Shown piece after piece: positions 10,931 through 20,917 of a DNA stretch of 64,000 bases. Made by a program: the position numbers and the translations under genes. The notes beneath the pieces were generated by a model. It saw only the letters and a program-made list of their open reading frames with translations, did no database searches and had not been told where the DNA came from. Source of the DNA: Massilia sp. BSC265 (lineage in GTDB: Bacteria; Pseudomonadota; Gammaproteobacteria; Burkholderiales; Burkholderiaceae_D); the NCBI RefSeq assembly GCF_000740675.1, contig NZ_JPXI01000030.1, positions 1 to 64,000 of the forward strand, written 5' to 3'. Positions within the stretch are counted from its first letter, which is position 1; each line of letters starts with the position of its first letter.

Positions 10931-10948
10931 AATGTTAGCGCAAACTTT
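10931..10948. promoter_or_regulatory. Second candidate LacI-family operator
   Basis: The 18-bp imperfect palindrome aatgttagcgcaaacttt has the same core pattern (GTTnGCGCAA) as the site over the MFS start. Two operators about 54 bp (five helical turns) apart in the 100 bp between nrdJ and the MFS gene suggest cooperative repression of the sugar operon. Confidence 0.5.
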
Positions 10949-10978
10949 CGCATGTTCTCGGAAGGCGTTCTCGCTGCC

Positions 10979-13456
10979 TCAGCCGCATTCCCCCACGTAA
11001 TGGCATTCGTCGCAGCGGGTGCAGCCGTCCACCTTGCGCAGCGCCCGCGCGCCGCATTCCGGGCACTTGGCGCCGCTGGTGGCCGGCAGGGCGCCAGCGC
11101 TGGTAGGCTGCGGCTCGGCCTCCGGCACCACAAGCTCGCCACGGCTTGCAAAGCGCCGCGCCAGTTCCGGCACCGGCACCTGGTTGCCCCAGGCGTCGAG
11201 GAAGCCGCGCCGGATCAGCACGCGTTGCAGCATGAAGGCGATCGCCGCCACTTCCGAGTCGTGGTAGACCGGCACCTGGGTGCCGTCCTCGCGCGTTAGA
11301 TGGCCGCAGCGCACCGGGCCTTTTTCCCAGACCACGTCGCGCATGTCGGCGAGCGCCCGCGCGATCGGGCCGCCGGCGCGCGCCACCATCGACAGCAGGC
11401 GCATCGAGGCCGTGATCCATTGCTGGCCGCCGGTGCGCTGGTTCGAGGGCATGAAGAATTCAAAGGGCCGTTCGATCTCGACCTTCCGGCCTTCGTGCAC
11501 GCCGTCGGCGCGGAGGAAGCTGACGGTGAGGTAGGCGCTCTTGCGGCCTTCCTGGGTCGAGTATTCGATCTTCGAGGTGACCGATTCCAGCTCGCCCAGC
11601 GGGCGGCGCTCGAAGCGCTTGCGCAGCGGGTCATCGTCCGGGAGAGCGGCCTGTGGCGCGGTCTGTTGTGCTTGCGGCGCGGTAGACAGGACGCTGCCCA
11701 GCACCGTGTTCGGCCGGTAGGTCGCCAGCCCCTTCAGGCCGGCATGCCAGGCCTGGCTGTACAGGTTGCGGAAGTCCTCGAAGGGATAGTCTTCCGGTAC
11801 GTTGACGGTCTTCGAGATCGCGGTGTCGATGAAGGGCTGCACCGCCTGCACCATGCGCAGGTGGTCGATCGCGCGCATCTCGAGCGCCGTCACGAACTGT
11901 GGCGGCAACGAGGACATGTCATGGCCCATCCGGCGGTACAGGCGCCAGGCATGGTCCTCGACGTCGTAGCTGCGCATCGACCCGTCCGGCATGCGCTTCT
12001 TGCGCTGGTAGGTCCAGGCGTAGGGCGGCTCGATGCCGTTCGAGGCATTGTCGGCGAAGGCCAGCGAGATGGTGCCGGTCGGCGCGATCGAGAGCAGGTG
12101 CGAATTGCGGATGCCATAGGTGTAGATCGCGTCGCGCAGCCAGCCCGGCAGGCGGCCCACGAAGTGGCTGTCCAGATACTCGTCCGCATCGAACAGCGGG
12201 AAGGCGCCTTTTTCGCGCGCCAGCGCCACCGAGGTGGCATAGGCGGCGTCGCGCAGGGTCTCGGCGATGCGCGCCGCCATGGCCCGCCCTTCGTCGGAAT
12301 CGTAGCGCAGCCCCAGCATGACGAGGGCGCTGCCCAGTCCCAGGAAGCCTAGGCCGATGCGGCGCTTGTCCCGGGATTCGGCGGCCTGCTGCGGCAACGG
12401 CCATTCGGTCGCGTCCAGCACCAGGTCGAGCATGCGCACGCCCACCGCGGCGACCTCGCACATGCGATCGAAGTCGAATTGCGGATTGGCGCCGAACGGG
12501 TCGACCACGAAGGCGGTAAGGTTGACCGAGCCCAGGTCGCAGCAGCCGTAGCTGGGCAGGGGCTGCTCGCCGCAGGGATTGGTGGCGCGCAGTTCTTCCG
12601 CGTACCAGAGGTTGTTTTCAAGATTCATGCGGTCGACGAAGAGCACGCCGGGCTCGGCGTGGTCATAGGTCGAGGCGATGATCTTGTCCCACAGTTCGCG
12701 CGCGCGGATCTGGCGGTAGACCCAGAGGCCGTCCTCGCGGCGATACGCGTTCGGAGCGTCATCCATGCCCGGCTCGGCACGGTGCACCAGCTCGAACAGC
12801 GCGTCGCTTTCCACCGCGTGCATGAAGGCATCGGTGACGCCGACCGAAATGTTGAAGTTGGTGAGCCCGCCTTCGTCCTTGGCGGCGATGAAGCGTTCGA
12901 TGTCGGGATGGTCGATGCGCAGCACGCCCATCTGGGCGCCGCGCCGGGCGCCGGCCAACTCCACCGTCCGGCAGGAGGCGTCGAACACTTCCATATAAGA
13001 CACCGGGCCCGACGCGCGCGAGCGGGTGCCGTGGACCTTGCTGCCCAGCGGGCGGATCGCGCTGAAGTCGTAGCCCACGCCGCCGCCGCGGCGCATGGTC
13101 TCGGCCGCTTCGGCGAGCGCAGTGTAGATGCCCGGCAGGCCGTCCTCGTCCGTCCCGGAGATGGAATCGCCGACCGGCTGGACGAAGCAGTTGATGAGGG
13201 TGGCCTGCAGTCCCAGGCCGGCGGCCGAATTGATGCGTCCGGCCGGAACGAAGCCGTGCTCCTGGGCCCAAAGGAAGCGCGCCTCGAGTTCCTCGCGCAG
13301 GTGTTCCGGCTCGAGGGCCGCCAGCGCGCGTGCCACGCGCCGGCGCACATCCAGGATGCTGCTTTCCTCACCCTTGGCGTATTTCTCGCGCAGGACGTCG
13401 AGCGAGACTTCCTGCGGCGCCACGGGGCTGCCTGCCGGCTGGTCGACCGCATTCAT
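10979..13456 (-). CDS. nrdJ: Adenosylcobalamin-dependent ribonucleotide reductase (class II)
   Basis: An 825-residue class II enzyme that reduces ribonucleotides to deoxyribonucleotides using adenosylcobalamin, independent of oxygen. The active-site motif [14 protein letters not shown] is near residue 290, [10 protein letters not shown] and the [17 protein letters not shown] glycine-rich stretch lie in the N-terminal third, and [10 protein letters not shown] is the conserved phosphate-binding stretch. The C terminus is a zinc-ribbon with CPECG and [13 protein letters not shown]. It starts 36 nt after ubiK on the same strand. No cobalamin riboswitch is seen upstream. Confidence 0.93.
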   Translation of the reverse strand: MNAVDQPAGSPVAPQEVSLDVLREKYAKGEESSILDVRRRVARALAALEPEHLREELEARFLWAQEHGFVPAGRINSAAGLGLQATLINCFVQPVGDSISGTDEDGLPGIYTALAEAAETMRRGGGVGYDFSAIRPLGSKVHGTRSRASGPVSYMEVFDASCRTVELAGARRGAQMGVLRIDHPDIERFIAAKDEGGLTNFNISVGVTDAFMHAVESDALFELVHRAEPGMDDAPNAYRREDGLWVYRQIRARELWDKIIASTYDHAEPGVLFVDRMNLENNLWYAEELRATNPCGEQPLPSYGCCDLGSVNLTAFVVDPFGANPQFDFDRMCEVAAVGVRMLDLVLDATEWPLPQQAAESRDKRRIGLGFLGLGSALVMLGLRYDSDEGRAMAARIAETLRDAAYATSVALAREKGAFPLFDADEYLDSHFVGRLPGWLRDAIYTYGIRNSHLLSIAPTGTISLAFADNASNGIEPPYAWTYQRKKRMPDGSMRSYDVEDHAWRLYRRMGHDMSSLPPQFVTALEMRAIDHLRMVQAVQPFIDTAISKTVNVPEDYPFEDFRNLYSQAWHAGLKGLATYRPNTVLGSVLSTAPQAQQTAPQAALPDDDPLRKRFERRPLGELESVTSKIEYSTQEGRKSAYLTVSFLRADGVHEGRKVEIERPFEFFMPSNQRTGGQQWITASMRLLSMVARAGGPIARALADMRDVVWEKGPVRCGHLTREDGTQVPVYHDSEVAAIAFMLQRVLIRRGFLDAWGNQVPVPELARRFASRGELVVPEAEPQPTSAGALPATSGAKCPECGARALRKVDGCTRCDECHYVGECG

Positions 13457-13492
13457 GGTGCGCAGCGCCCTGGCATGGATTCCGCCACCTGA

Positions 13493-13864
13493 TCAGGGCT
13501 TGTCGATGATGATGTGCGGCGCGGCCGGATCGGTGGCGCCGGGAAGCGGATCGCTGGAGGCGGCCGCCGTGCTGGCCGAAGCGGCCGAAGCAATCGTCGT
13601 GGACGCTGCCGCCGTACCGCCGGTTCCGCCCTGCGCCGCCAGGCGCGATTCGAGCTCCACCACGCGCAGCTCGAGCGCTTCGAGCTTGGCGCGGGTCTTG
13701 GCCAGCACCTGGGCCTGGATGTCGAACTCTTCACGGGTGACGAGGTCGAGCTTCGAAAAGCCCTGGGTCATCATCGCCTTGACGTTTTTCTCGATGTCCT
13801 TGGCCGGCGAGCTTTCCAGCGCCTGGTTGATCTTGCCCTGGATGTCGTTGAAGAAGCTGTTCAT
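13493..13864 (-). CDS. ubiK: Ubiquinone biosynthesis accessory factor UbiK
   Basis: A 123-residue protein of the UbiK/YqiC family, a coiled-coil factor that assists the aerobic ubiquinone biosynthesis complex. The conserved start MNSFFNDIQGKINQALESSP is followed by a long coiled coil (KTRAKLEALELRVVELESRL) and an Ala/Ser/Thr-rich tail. The second ATG is chosen since the AAGGA box lies 7 nt before it; the ATG two codons earlier is too close to the box. It probably shares a transcript with nrdJ. Confidence 0.87.
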   Translation of the reverse strand: MNSFFNDIQGKINQALESSPAKDIEKNVKAMMTQGFSKLDLVTREEFDIQAQVLAKTRAKLEALELRVVELESRLAAQGGTGGTAAASTTIASAASASTAAASSDPLPGATDPAAPHIIIDKP

Positions 13865-13891
13865 GTCCATTTCCTTTCAGTCGGATCGCAC

Positions 13892-13908
13892 TGCACCACG
13901 ACAGTGCG
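13892..13908. promoter_or_regulatory. NtrC-like binding site
   Basis: TGCACCACGACAGTGCG has the GCAC-N7-GTGC arrangement of the NtrC consensus (TGCACC-N5-GGTGCA). It lies about 145 bp upstream of the sigma-54-type -24 element, a usual distance for an enhancer. It is also the core of a longer dyad (gcactg-N8-cagtgc starting at 13888). Confidence 0.55.
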
Positions 13909-14052
13909 TTGCACTCCGCTTTGGTGCGCCGCGCCGTGGCGGATGCCTGGCGCAGAGGTTTGCCCGGTTATTCGAATCGCAAATGGGGCGGATGGCTGAG
14001 AAAACAAGCATTCATGGGGCACGCCGCCACCGTTCCGATGGTTTTTTTGAGC

Positions 14053-14068
14053 TGGCACGCATCCTGCT
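14053..14068 (+). promoter_or_regulatory. Sigma-54-type promoter of torF-glnK-amtB
   Basis: TGGCACGCATCCTGCT matches the -24/-12 consensus TGGCAC-R-N4-TTGCW at all fixed positions except one (C for the first T of TTGC). The predicted transcript starts near 14079, leaving a leader of about 90 nt before torF. Expected control is NtrC activation under nitrogen limitation. Confidence 0.7.
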
Positions 14069-14167
14069 AAAGAGTTGTCAGGCGTGTAGCAAACCAGATT
14101 GTAAACCGCAACGGCCTGCGGCACGGTTCAGCCGTCGAACGCAGCCGTTGAAAATAAGGGGAATGTC

Positions 14168-15269
<1,102 letters not shown>

Positions 15270-15280
15270 GGGGAATTCGA

Positions 15281-16681
15281 ATGAAGCATACCGTTACCAA
15301 AGTCCTCGCCGGCGTGGCCAGCGCCGGCCTGGCGCTGCCGGCGCTCGCCGCGCCCAGCATCAACAAGGGCGACACCGCGTGGATGTTCGTCGCCACGCTG
15401 CTGGTCATCATGATGTCGATCCCGGGCCTGGCCCTGTTCTACGGCGGCCTGGTGCGCGCCAAGAACATGCTGTCGGTGCTGATGCAGGTGTTCATGGTGT
15501 TCTCGCTGATCATCGTCTTGTGGTGCCTGTACGGCTACTCGCTGGCCTTCACCCAGGGCAATGCCTTCATCGGTGGATTCGACCGCGTCTTCCTGAACGG
15601 CATCTACGATGCCGCGGCCGGCACCTTCAGCCAGGCCGCCACCTTCAGCAAGGAGACCATGATCCCCGAGTTCATCTTCGTCGCCTTCCAGGGCACCTTC
15701 GCCGCCATCACCTGCGCCCTGATCGTCGGCGCCTTTGCCGAGCGCGTGCGCTTTTCAAGCGTGCTGCTGTTCATGGTGCTGTGGTTCACCTTCGGCTACC
15801 TGCCGGTGGCCCACATGGTCTGGTTCTGGGCCGGCCCCGACGCGATTTCAGACGCCGCCACCCTGGCGACCGTCACCGAGAATGCCGGCTTCCTGTGGCA
15901 GCACGGCGCGCTCGATTTCGCCGGCGGCACCGTGGTGCACATCAATGCGGCGGTGGCCGGCCTGGTCGGCGCCTACGTCATCGGCAAGCGCATCGGCCTG
16001 GGACGCGAATCGATGGCCCCGCATTCGCTGACCATGACCATGATCGGCGCGTCGCTGCTGTGGGTGGGCTGGTTCGGCTTCAACGCCGGCTCGGCGCTGG
16101 AAGCAGGCGACATCGCTGCGCTGGCCTTCATCAACACCCTGTTGGCAACCGCCGCGGCCGCCGTGTCGTGGATGTTCGGCGAGTGGGCCTTCAAGCGCAA
16201 GCCTTCGCTGCTGGGCGCGGTGTCGGGCGCGGTCTCGGGCCTGGTGGCGATCACCCCGGGCGCCGGCTTCGTCGGCCCGATGGGCGCAATGGTGATGGGC
16301 CTGCTGGCCGGCGTGGTCTGCCTGTGGGGCGTGACCGGCCTGAAGCGCCTGCTGGGCGCCGACGACTCGCTCGACGTGTTCGGCGTGCACGGCGTGGGCG
16401 GCATCCTGGGCGCGCTGCTGACCGGCGTGTTCGCCGCGCCGCAGCTGGGCGGTCAGGGCGTGTGGGACTACGTGGCCAACAAGGCCTCGCCGGACTACTC
16501 GATCGCCGGGCAGCTGCTGGTGCAGGCCGAGGCGGTCGGCATCACCATCGTGTGGTCGGCGTTCGTTGCCTTCGTCGCCTTCAAGCTGGTGGACGTGGTG
16601 ATCGGCCTGCGCGTGCCGGCGGATGCCGAGCGCGAAGGCCTGGACATCACCAGCCATGGGGAGTCGGCTTACCACCTGTAA
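15281..16681 (+). CDS. amtB: Ammonium transporter
   Basis: A 466-residue channel with a cleavable signal peptide (cut after LPALA, about residue 24) and 11 predicted membrane helices. The family stretches GLALFYGGLVR, the twin pore histidines (VVHINAAVAG and FGVHGVGGILG) and a C-terminal cytoplasmic tail for PII contact are visible. It is the last gene of torF-glnK-amtB and is followed by a clear terminator. Confidence 0.96.
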   Translation: MKHTVTKVLAGVASAGLALPALAAPSINKGDTAWMFVATLLVIMMSIPGLALFYGGLVRAKNMLSVLMQVFMVFSLIIVLWCLYGYSLAFTQGNAFIGGFDRVFLNGIYDAAAGTFSQAATFSKETMIPEFIFVAFQGTFAAITCALIVGAFAERVRFSSVLLFMVLWFTFGYLPVAHMVWFWAGPDAISDAATLATVTENAGFLWQHGALDFAGGTVVHINAAVAGLVGAYVIGKRIGLGRESMAPHSLTMTMIGASLLWVGWFGFNAGSALEAGDIAALAFINTLLATAAAAVSWMFGEWAFKRKPSLLGAVSGAVSGLVAITPGAGFVGPMGAMVMGLLAGVVCLWGVTGLKRLLGADDSLDVFGVHGVGGILGALLTGVFAAPQLGGQGVWDYVANKASPDYSIAGQLLVQAEAVGITIVWSAFVAFVAFKLVDVVIGLRVPADAEREGLDITSHGESAYHL

Positions 16682-16699
16682 GCAGTCCGCCGTACAAAG

Positions 16700-16725
16700 A
16701 AAAGCGCCCACGTGGGCGCTTTTTA
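16700..16725 (+). terminator. Rho-independent terminator after amtB
   Basis: The hairpin aaagcgccca-cgtgggcgcttttt starts 19 nt after the amtB stop. It has a GC-rich stem of 8 bp or more and a T5 run. Confidence 0.85.
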
Positions 16726-16761
16726 CGTTTATGACAAGTATGCGGACTTTAAATAAGGATA

Positions 16762-16791
16762 TTCGTCCATATCTGAGGCTACCGATATAAT
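16762..16791 (+). promoter_or_regulatory. Putative sigma-70 promoter of gshA
   Basis: A perfect -10 hexamer TATAAT stands at 16786-16791 in an AT-rich stretch. A weak -35 (TTCGTC at 16762-16767) lies 18 bp upstream. The start codon of gshA is 31 nt further on. Confidence 0.5.
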
Positions 16792-16822
16792 TCGAATAAG
16801 CCACCACTAGGACGTCCATACC

Positions 16823-18124
16823 ATGGTTCCGCACCTCGCCACTGCCCTGACCGGTCCCCTCCTGGACCTGGAAAAGAAGATCCTCGAAGCCACCCCCGCC
16901 ATCGAGCGCTGGTTCCGCCTCGAGTGGCAGGAGCATACGCCACCCTTCTATTGCTCGGTAGACCTGCGCAACGCCGGCTACAAGCTGGCGCCGGTCGACA
17001 CCAACCTGTTCCCGGGCGGCTTCAACAACCTGTCGACCGAGATGCTGCCCCTGACGGTGCAGGCCGCCATGGCCGCGATCGACAAGTATTGCCCGGATGC
17101 GCGCAACCTCCTGATGATCCCGGAAGTCCACACGCGCAACCCGATGTACCTGCAGAACGTGGCGCGCCTGATGCAGATCTTCCGCCAGACCGGCCTGCAC
17201 GTGCGCCTCGGCTCGCTGTCGCCGGACGTCACCCAGCCGACCCCGCTGGCGCTGCCGGACGGAAACATGCTGGTGGTCGAGCCGCTGGTGCGCTCGCCGA
17301 ACGGCCGCCGCGTCGGCCTGGCCGATTTCGATCCCTGCACCATCCTGCTGAACAACGACCTGTCGGCCGGGATTCCATCGATCCTGGAAAACATCCACGA
17401 GCAGTCGCTGCTGCCGCCGCTGCACGCGGGCTGGGCACTGCGCCGCAAGAGCAACCATTTCAAGGCTTTCGACGAAGTGGCCAAGAAGTTCGGCAAGCTG
17501 ATCGAAATCGATCCCTGGCTGGTCAACCCGCTGCACAGCAAGGTCGGCGAGATCGACCTGCAGCAGGACGTCGGCACCGAGCAGCTGGCCGATGCCGTCT
17601 CGGCGCTGCTCTCGAAGATCAAGAAGAAGTACAAGGAATACGGCATGAAGGAGCAGAAGCCCTTCGTGATCGTCAAGCCCGACGCCGGCACCTACGGCAT
17701 GGGCGTGATGACGGTGAAGGACGCCAGCGAGGTGCGCGACCTGAGCCGCGCCCAGCGCAACAAGATGACCGTCATCAAGGATGGCGTGGCCGTCACCGAC
17801 ATGATCGTGCAGGAAGGCGTGCCTACCTTCGAAACCGTCAACGATGCCGTGGCCGAGCCTGTGGTGTACATGATCGACCGCTACGTGGTGGGCGGCTTCT
17901 ACCGCGTGCATGCCGAGCGCGGCGTCGACCAGAACCTGAACGCGCCTGGCTCCCAGTATGTGCCGCTGGCCTTCGCCCAGCAGCACGCGGTGCCGGACCC
18001 CAAGGCCAAGCCGGGCACGGCGGCGCCGAACCGCTTCTACGTGTACGGCGTGGTCGCGCGCCTGGGCCTGCTGGCGGCCTCGCTCGAACTCGAGCGCACC
18101 GACCCCAACCCTGAAGTCTATTAA
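16823..18124 (+). CDS. gshA: Glutamate-cysteine ligase (proteobacterial GshA variant)
   Basis: A 433-residue enzyme of the GshA group found in Betaproteobacteria and acidithiobacilli, which is not similar to the E. coli enzyme; it makes gamma-glutamylcysteine, the first step to glutathione. Recognisable stretches are FYCSVDLRNAGYKLAPVDTN, LFPGGFNNL near residue 60, and the ATP-grasp-like part FVIVKPDAGTYGMGVM at about residue 290. It has its own promoter and is followed by a convergent DUF4272 gene. Confidence 0.9.
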   Translation: MVPHLATALTGPLLDLEKKILEATPAIERWFRLEWQEHTPPFYCSVDLRNAGYKLAPVDTNLFPGGFNNLSTEMLPLTVQAAMAAIDKYCPDARNLLMIPEVHTRNPMYLQNVARLMQIFRQTGLHVRLGSLSPDVTQPTPLALPDGNMLVVEPLVRSPNGRRVGLADFDPCTILLNNDLSAGIPSILENIHEQSLLPPLHAGWALRRKSNHFKAFDEVAKKFGKLIEIDPWLVNPLHSKVGEIDLQQDVGTEQLADAVSALLSKIKKKYKEYGMKEQKPFVIVKPDAGTYGMGVMTVKDASEVRDLSRAQRNKMTVIKDGVAVTDMIVQEGVPTFETVNDAVAEPVVYMIDRYVVGGFYRVHAERGVDQNLNAPGSQYVPLAFAQQHAVPDPKAKPGTAAPNRFYVYGVVARLGLLAASLELERTDPNPEVY

Positions 18125-18142
18125 AGAGGAAAGCGCCCGCGC

Positions 18143-18790
18143 TCAGGTGTCGGTAGAGACGGCGTCCCAGTCTTCCTCATCGCCGTAGCCGGTCATCCAA
18201 TTTGCCGCATGGTGCCATTCGAGCACCATGCCCGGGTTGATCCCGGGCGGCGGCTCGCGCCCGTTCAGCTGGGCGTCGCGCACCGCCCAGTGCAGGCGGT
18301 AGAGGCGATCGGACCAGTCGAGGATCTCGGCCTTGCTGCGCAGGCGCAGCGCCTGGCGCAGCATGGTGGCGTCGCCCAGGTCATGCGGGTAGAGCGGCAG
18401 CACGGCCTCCACGCTCGAAGGATGTTCCGGCATCGGTAGCGCGTCGACCAGCCCGCCGCACCAGGCCAGGAAGACCATCGCCTCCAGCCGCCACGAGAAC
18501 CGGACGATGTCGCCCTCGCTCCGCGCATCATTGAAGAGGAAGGCCGCTTCGTCGCTCGACAGCCAGCCGCGGCGGTTGCTGACCGAGAAATACTCCTTGA
18601 AGTAGCCGTTCTCGCGCAGCATGGCCGTGCCGACCACGCCCCACAGGGCGACCAAGCGACGCCATAGCGCATCTTCGGAACGCAGCGTAACGGAGTCCTC
18701 GGCTTCGATCATCGGCAAATGGGGATTGACCGGAATCCCGCGCTCCCGCAACAAGTCTTCGTTTGCTGTCCTGCGGTCTTCTGGTGTCAT
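18143..18790 (-). CDS. DUF4272 domain protein
   Basis: A 215-residue cytosolic protein. The start MTPEDRRTANEDLLRERGIPVN and the helical body with WRLEAMVFLAWCGG and DWSDRLYRLHWAVRDAQ fit DUF4272, a family of unknown function. It lies on the minus strand between gshA and gshB, 18 nt from the gshA stop, and interrupts what might otherwise be a glutathione pair. No function can be deduced. Confidence 0.8.
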   Translation of the reverse strand: MTPEDRRTANEDLLRERGIPVNPHLPMIEAEDSVTLRSEDALWRRLVALWGVVGTAMLRENGYFKEYFSVSNRRGWLSSDEAAFLFNDARSEGDIVRFSWRLEAMVFLAWCGGLVDALPMPEHPSSVEAVLPLYPHDLGDATMLRQALRLRSKAEILDWSDRLYRLHWAVRDAQLNGREPPPGINPGMVLEWHHAANWMTGYGDEEDWDAVSTDT

Positions 18791-19182
18791 GCCATGCCCC
18801 GAAATCGTTTGCAGGACGATAACACCATTCCGGCTGGGCTATCCGCCCTTTTGCAGCATGTACACAAAGTGCGAACGCAGCGGCGCCGCCGCGGCCAGCA
18901 GGTCGGCCACGCATAGCGCGAGAGTGCGGTGCCACCATGCCACTGCCGGTAGACATCCATAGTGCGCTCCAGTTCAGTCTGCCTACTGGTGCGTGTACTC
19001 ATGAAGCCATGGTCACGCAAGAGGACTTCGAAGGTGTGAGGTGACTCAGGCTGCACGATCGAGTTTTCACACAGCGATCACCGCACTTTCGCTTTGCACC
19101 CGAATGGGGCGTCATTGCAGGCCCGTCCGCGAGGTTTCGCGTTTCCGGCTAAAATCGACGCATTGCCTGTAATGGATGCCCC
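18791..19182. other. Intergenic stretch upstream of gshB with a possible gene remnant
   Basis: About 390 bp. On the minus strand near 18840-18935 one frame reads AWWHRTLALCVADLLAAAA and then PLRSHFVYMLQKGG-stop, which looks like a real protein end, but upstream stops cut it and no good start exists. It is probably a remnant. A possible -10 (TAAAAT, 19150-19155) for gshB lies near the right end, without a clear -35. Confidence 0.4.
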
Positions 19183-20145
19183 ATGAAAATCGCCTTCCTC
19201 GCCGACCCGATCTCCACGTTCAAGATCTACAAGGATTCGACTTTCGCGATGATGCGCGAAGCCGCGAAACGCGGCCACGCCGTCTACGCCTTCGAGCAGC
19301 GCGACATGGTGCTGGAAGAGGGCATCGTGACGGCCCGGGTCATGCGCATCCACCTGACCGGCGAGCCTGAGGCCTGGTACCGCGCCGACGAGCCCGAGAT
19401 CGTGCAGCTGTCGGCTTTTGACGCCGTCATCGAGCGCAAGGACCCGCCCTTCGACATGGAATACGTTTACGGCACCTACCTGCTGGAGCTGGCCGAGCGC
19501 CAGGGCGCGCGGGTGTTCAACCGCCCGGGTGCGATCCGCGACCACAACGAGAAGCTCACCATCGGCCAATTCAGCCAGTACACCTCGCCGACCCTGGTCA
19601 GCTCAAGCCCGGCGCGCCTGCGCGCCTTCCACGAGAAGCACGGCGACGTGATCTTCAAGCCGCTGGACGGCATGGGCGGCGCCGGTATCTTCCGCGTCAA
19701 GGACGACGGCATGAACCTGGGTTCGGTGATCGAATCCCTGACCGGCAACGGCAGGCACACGATCATGGCCCAGAAATTCATCCCGGCCATCAAGCAGGGC
19801 GACAAGCGGGTGCTGGTCATCGACGGCAAGCCGGTGCCGTTCACGCTGGCCCGCATCCCGCAGGGCAATGAAGTCCGCGGCAACCTGGCCGCCGGCGGCC
19901 TGGGCGTGGCGCAGCCGATCACCGAGCGCGAGCGCGAGATTGCCGAGGCCATCGGCCCGGAACTGGCGGCGCGTGGCCTGTTGCTGGTAGGATTGGATGT
20001 GATCGGCGATTTCCTGACCGAAGTGAACGTCACCAGCCCGACCTGCTTCCAGGAGATCACCGACCAGACCGGATTCGACGTGGCCGCGATGTTCATCGAC
20101 GCGGTCGAACTGAAGCTCATTGGCAACACCTTCGAAAAACACTGA
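19183..20145 (+). CDS. gshB: Glutathione synthetase
   Basis: A 320-residue ATP-grasp enzyme that joins gamma-glutamylcysteine and glycine. The start MKIAFLADPISTFKIYKDST, the ATP-binding core DVIFKPLDGMGGAGIFR and the metal/phosphate site LTEVNVTSPTCFQEI are all present, and the length is normal. It runs into the PTS cluster: the EIIA start codon comes one nucleotide after the gshB stop, so co-translation is likely. Confidence 0.96.
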   Translation: MKIAFLADPISTFKIYKDSTFAMMREAAKRGHAVYAFEQRDMVLEEGIVTARVMRIHLTGEPEAWYRADEPEIVQLSAFDAVIERKDPPFDMEYVYGTYLLELAERQGARVFNRPGAIRDHNEKLTIGQFSQYTSPTLVSSSPARLRAFHEKHGDVIFKPLDGMGGAGIFRVKDDGMNLGSVIESLTGNGRHTIMAQKFIPAIKQGDKRVLVIDGKPVPFTLARIPQGNEVRGNLAAGGLGVAQPITEREREIAEAIGPELAARGLLLVGLDVIGDFLTEVNVTSPTCFQEITDQTGFDVAAMFIDAVELKLIGNTFEKH

Positions 20146-20146
20146 C

Positions 20147-20554
20147 ATGGTTGGCATTTTGCTGATGACCCACGCTCCGCTGGGCCAGGCATTCATCTCC
20201 GCGGTGGCGCACGTATTCCGTGGCCCCACCGAGCGCTTCGAGGCGATCGACGTGACCGCCGACCAGGACCTGCACGAGGTGAACTGCCTTGCCAAGGAGG
20301 CGATCGCGCGCCTGGACGACGGCGACGGCGTGCTGGTCATCACCGACATCAAGGGCGGCACGCCGTCCAACTGCTGCAACTCGCTGCTTGAGGCCGGTCA
20401 CGTGGAAGTCATCGCGGGCATCAGCCTGCCGATGCTGCTGCGCGCGATCACCTACCGCCGCGACACCCTCGACGTGGTGGTGGAAATGGCCCTGGCCGGC
20501 GCCCAGAACGGCGCCGTGCGGGTGGATAACCGGATCCGCGTCGGGTCCAGCTGA
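20147..20554 (+). CDS. PTS EIIA component, mannose/fructose family
   Basis: A 135-residue EIIA-Man type domain. The phosphorylatable histidine is His9 in MVGILLMTHAPLG, and ITDIKGGTPSN is the second family motif. The ATG one base after the gshB stop is chosen over a start inside gshB. No EIIB/EIIC sugar permease is in the window, so with HPr and EI it probably forms a regulatory phosphorelay rather than a transporter. Confidence 0.9.
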   Translation: MVGILLMTHAPLGQAFISAVAHVFRGPTERFEAIDVTADQDLHEVNCLAKEAIARLDDGDGVLVITDIKGGTPSNCCNSLLEAGHVEVIAGISLPMLLRAITYRRDTLDVVVEMALAGAQNGAVRVDNRIRVGSS

Positions 20555-20606
20555 ACGACGAACTTTATTTTGGCCGCGGGCATAGAACGGGACAATAAGC
20601 GACAAC

Positions 20607-20876
20607 ATGATTCAACAGGAACTCGAGATCATCAACAAGCTGGGCCTGCACGCCCGCGCCTCCGCCAAGTTCACCCAACTGGCCGCCAAGTTCCAGAGCG
20701 ACGTCTGGCTCACCCGTAACGGACGCCGCATCAATGCCAAATCGATCATGGGCGTCATGATGCTCGCCGCCGGCAAGGGCGCCAAAGTCCTGCTCGAGGC
20801 CGACGGCCCGGACGAACAGGCCTGCGTCGCCGCCCTGAGTGGCCTGATCAACGACAAGTTCGGCGAAGGCGAGTAA
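20607..20876 (+). CDS. ptsH: Phosphocarrier protein HPr
   Basis: An 89-residue HPr with the active-site His15 (KLGLHARAS) and the Ser46 region (INAKSIMGVM) that HPr kinase can modify in many Proteobacteria. It passes phosphate from EI to EIIA. Its TAA overlaps an ATG (TAATG) in the frame of the EI gene. Confidence 0.95.
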   Translation: MIQQELEIINKLGLHARASAKFTQLAAKFQSDVWLTRNGRRINAKSIMGVMMLAAGKGAKVLLEADGPDEQACVAALSGLINDKFGEGE

Positions 20877-20917
20877 TGCCGCGCGAAGCGGCAGCTCCCC
20901 GCCATACGGGACCATCG

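Larger units (their letters stand above)
13865..14167. other. Divergent control region between ubiK and torF
   Basis: About 300 bp without a gene. It holds an NtrC-like dyad (13892-13908), further GCAC/GTGC half-sites up to 13927 and a sigma-54-type promoter (14053-14068) facing torF-glnK-amtB. The ubiK promoter must also lie here on the other strand, but no clear -35/-10 pair was found for it. Confidence 0.6.

Noticed and set aside
13911..13927. Second NtrC site (GCAC ... GTGC)
   Set aside because: The spacer is 9 nt instead of 7, so only half-site similarity; listed as part of the control region but not as a site.
18787..19056. An 89-codon minus-strand open frame in the gshB upstream gap
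   Set aside because: Arg/Cys/Trp-rich translation without family likeness; a different frame of the same DNA looks like the genuine remnant.
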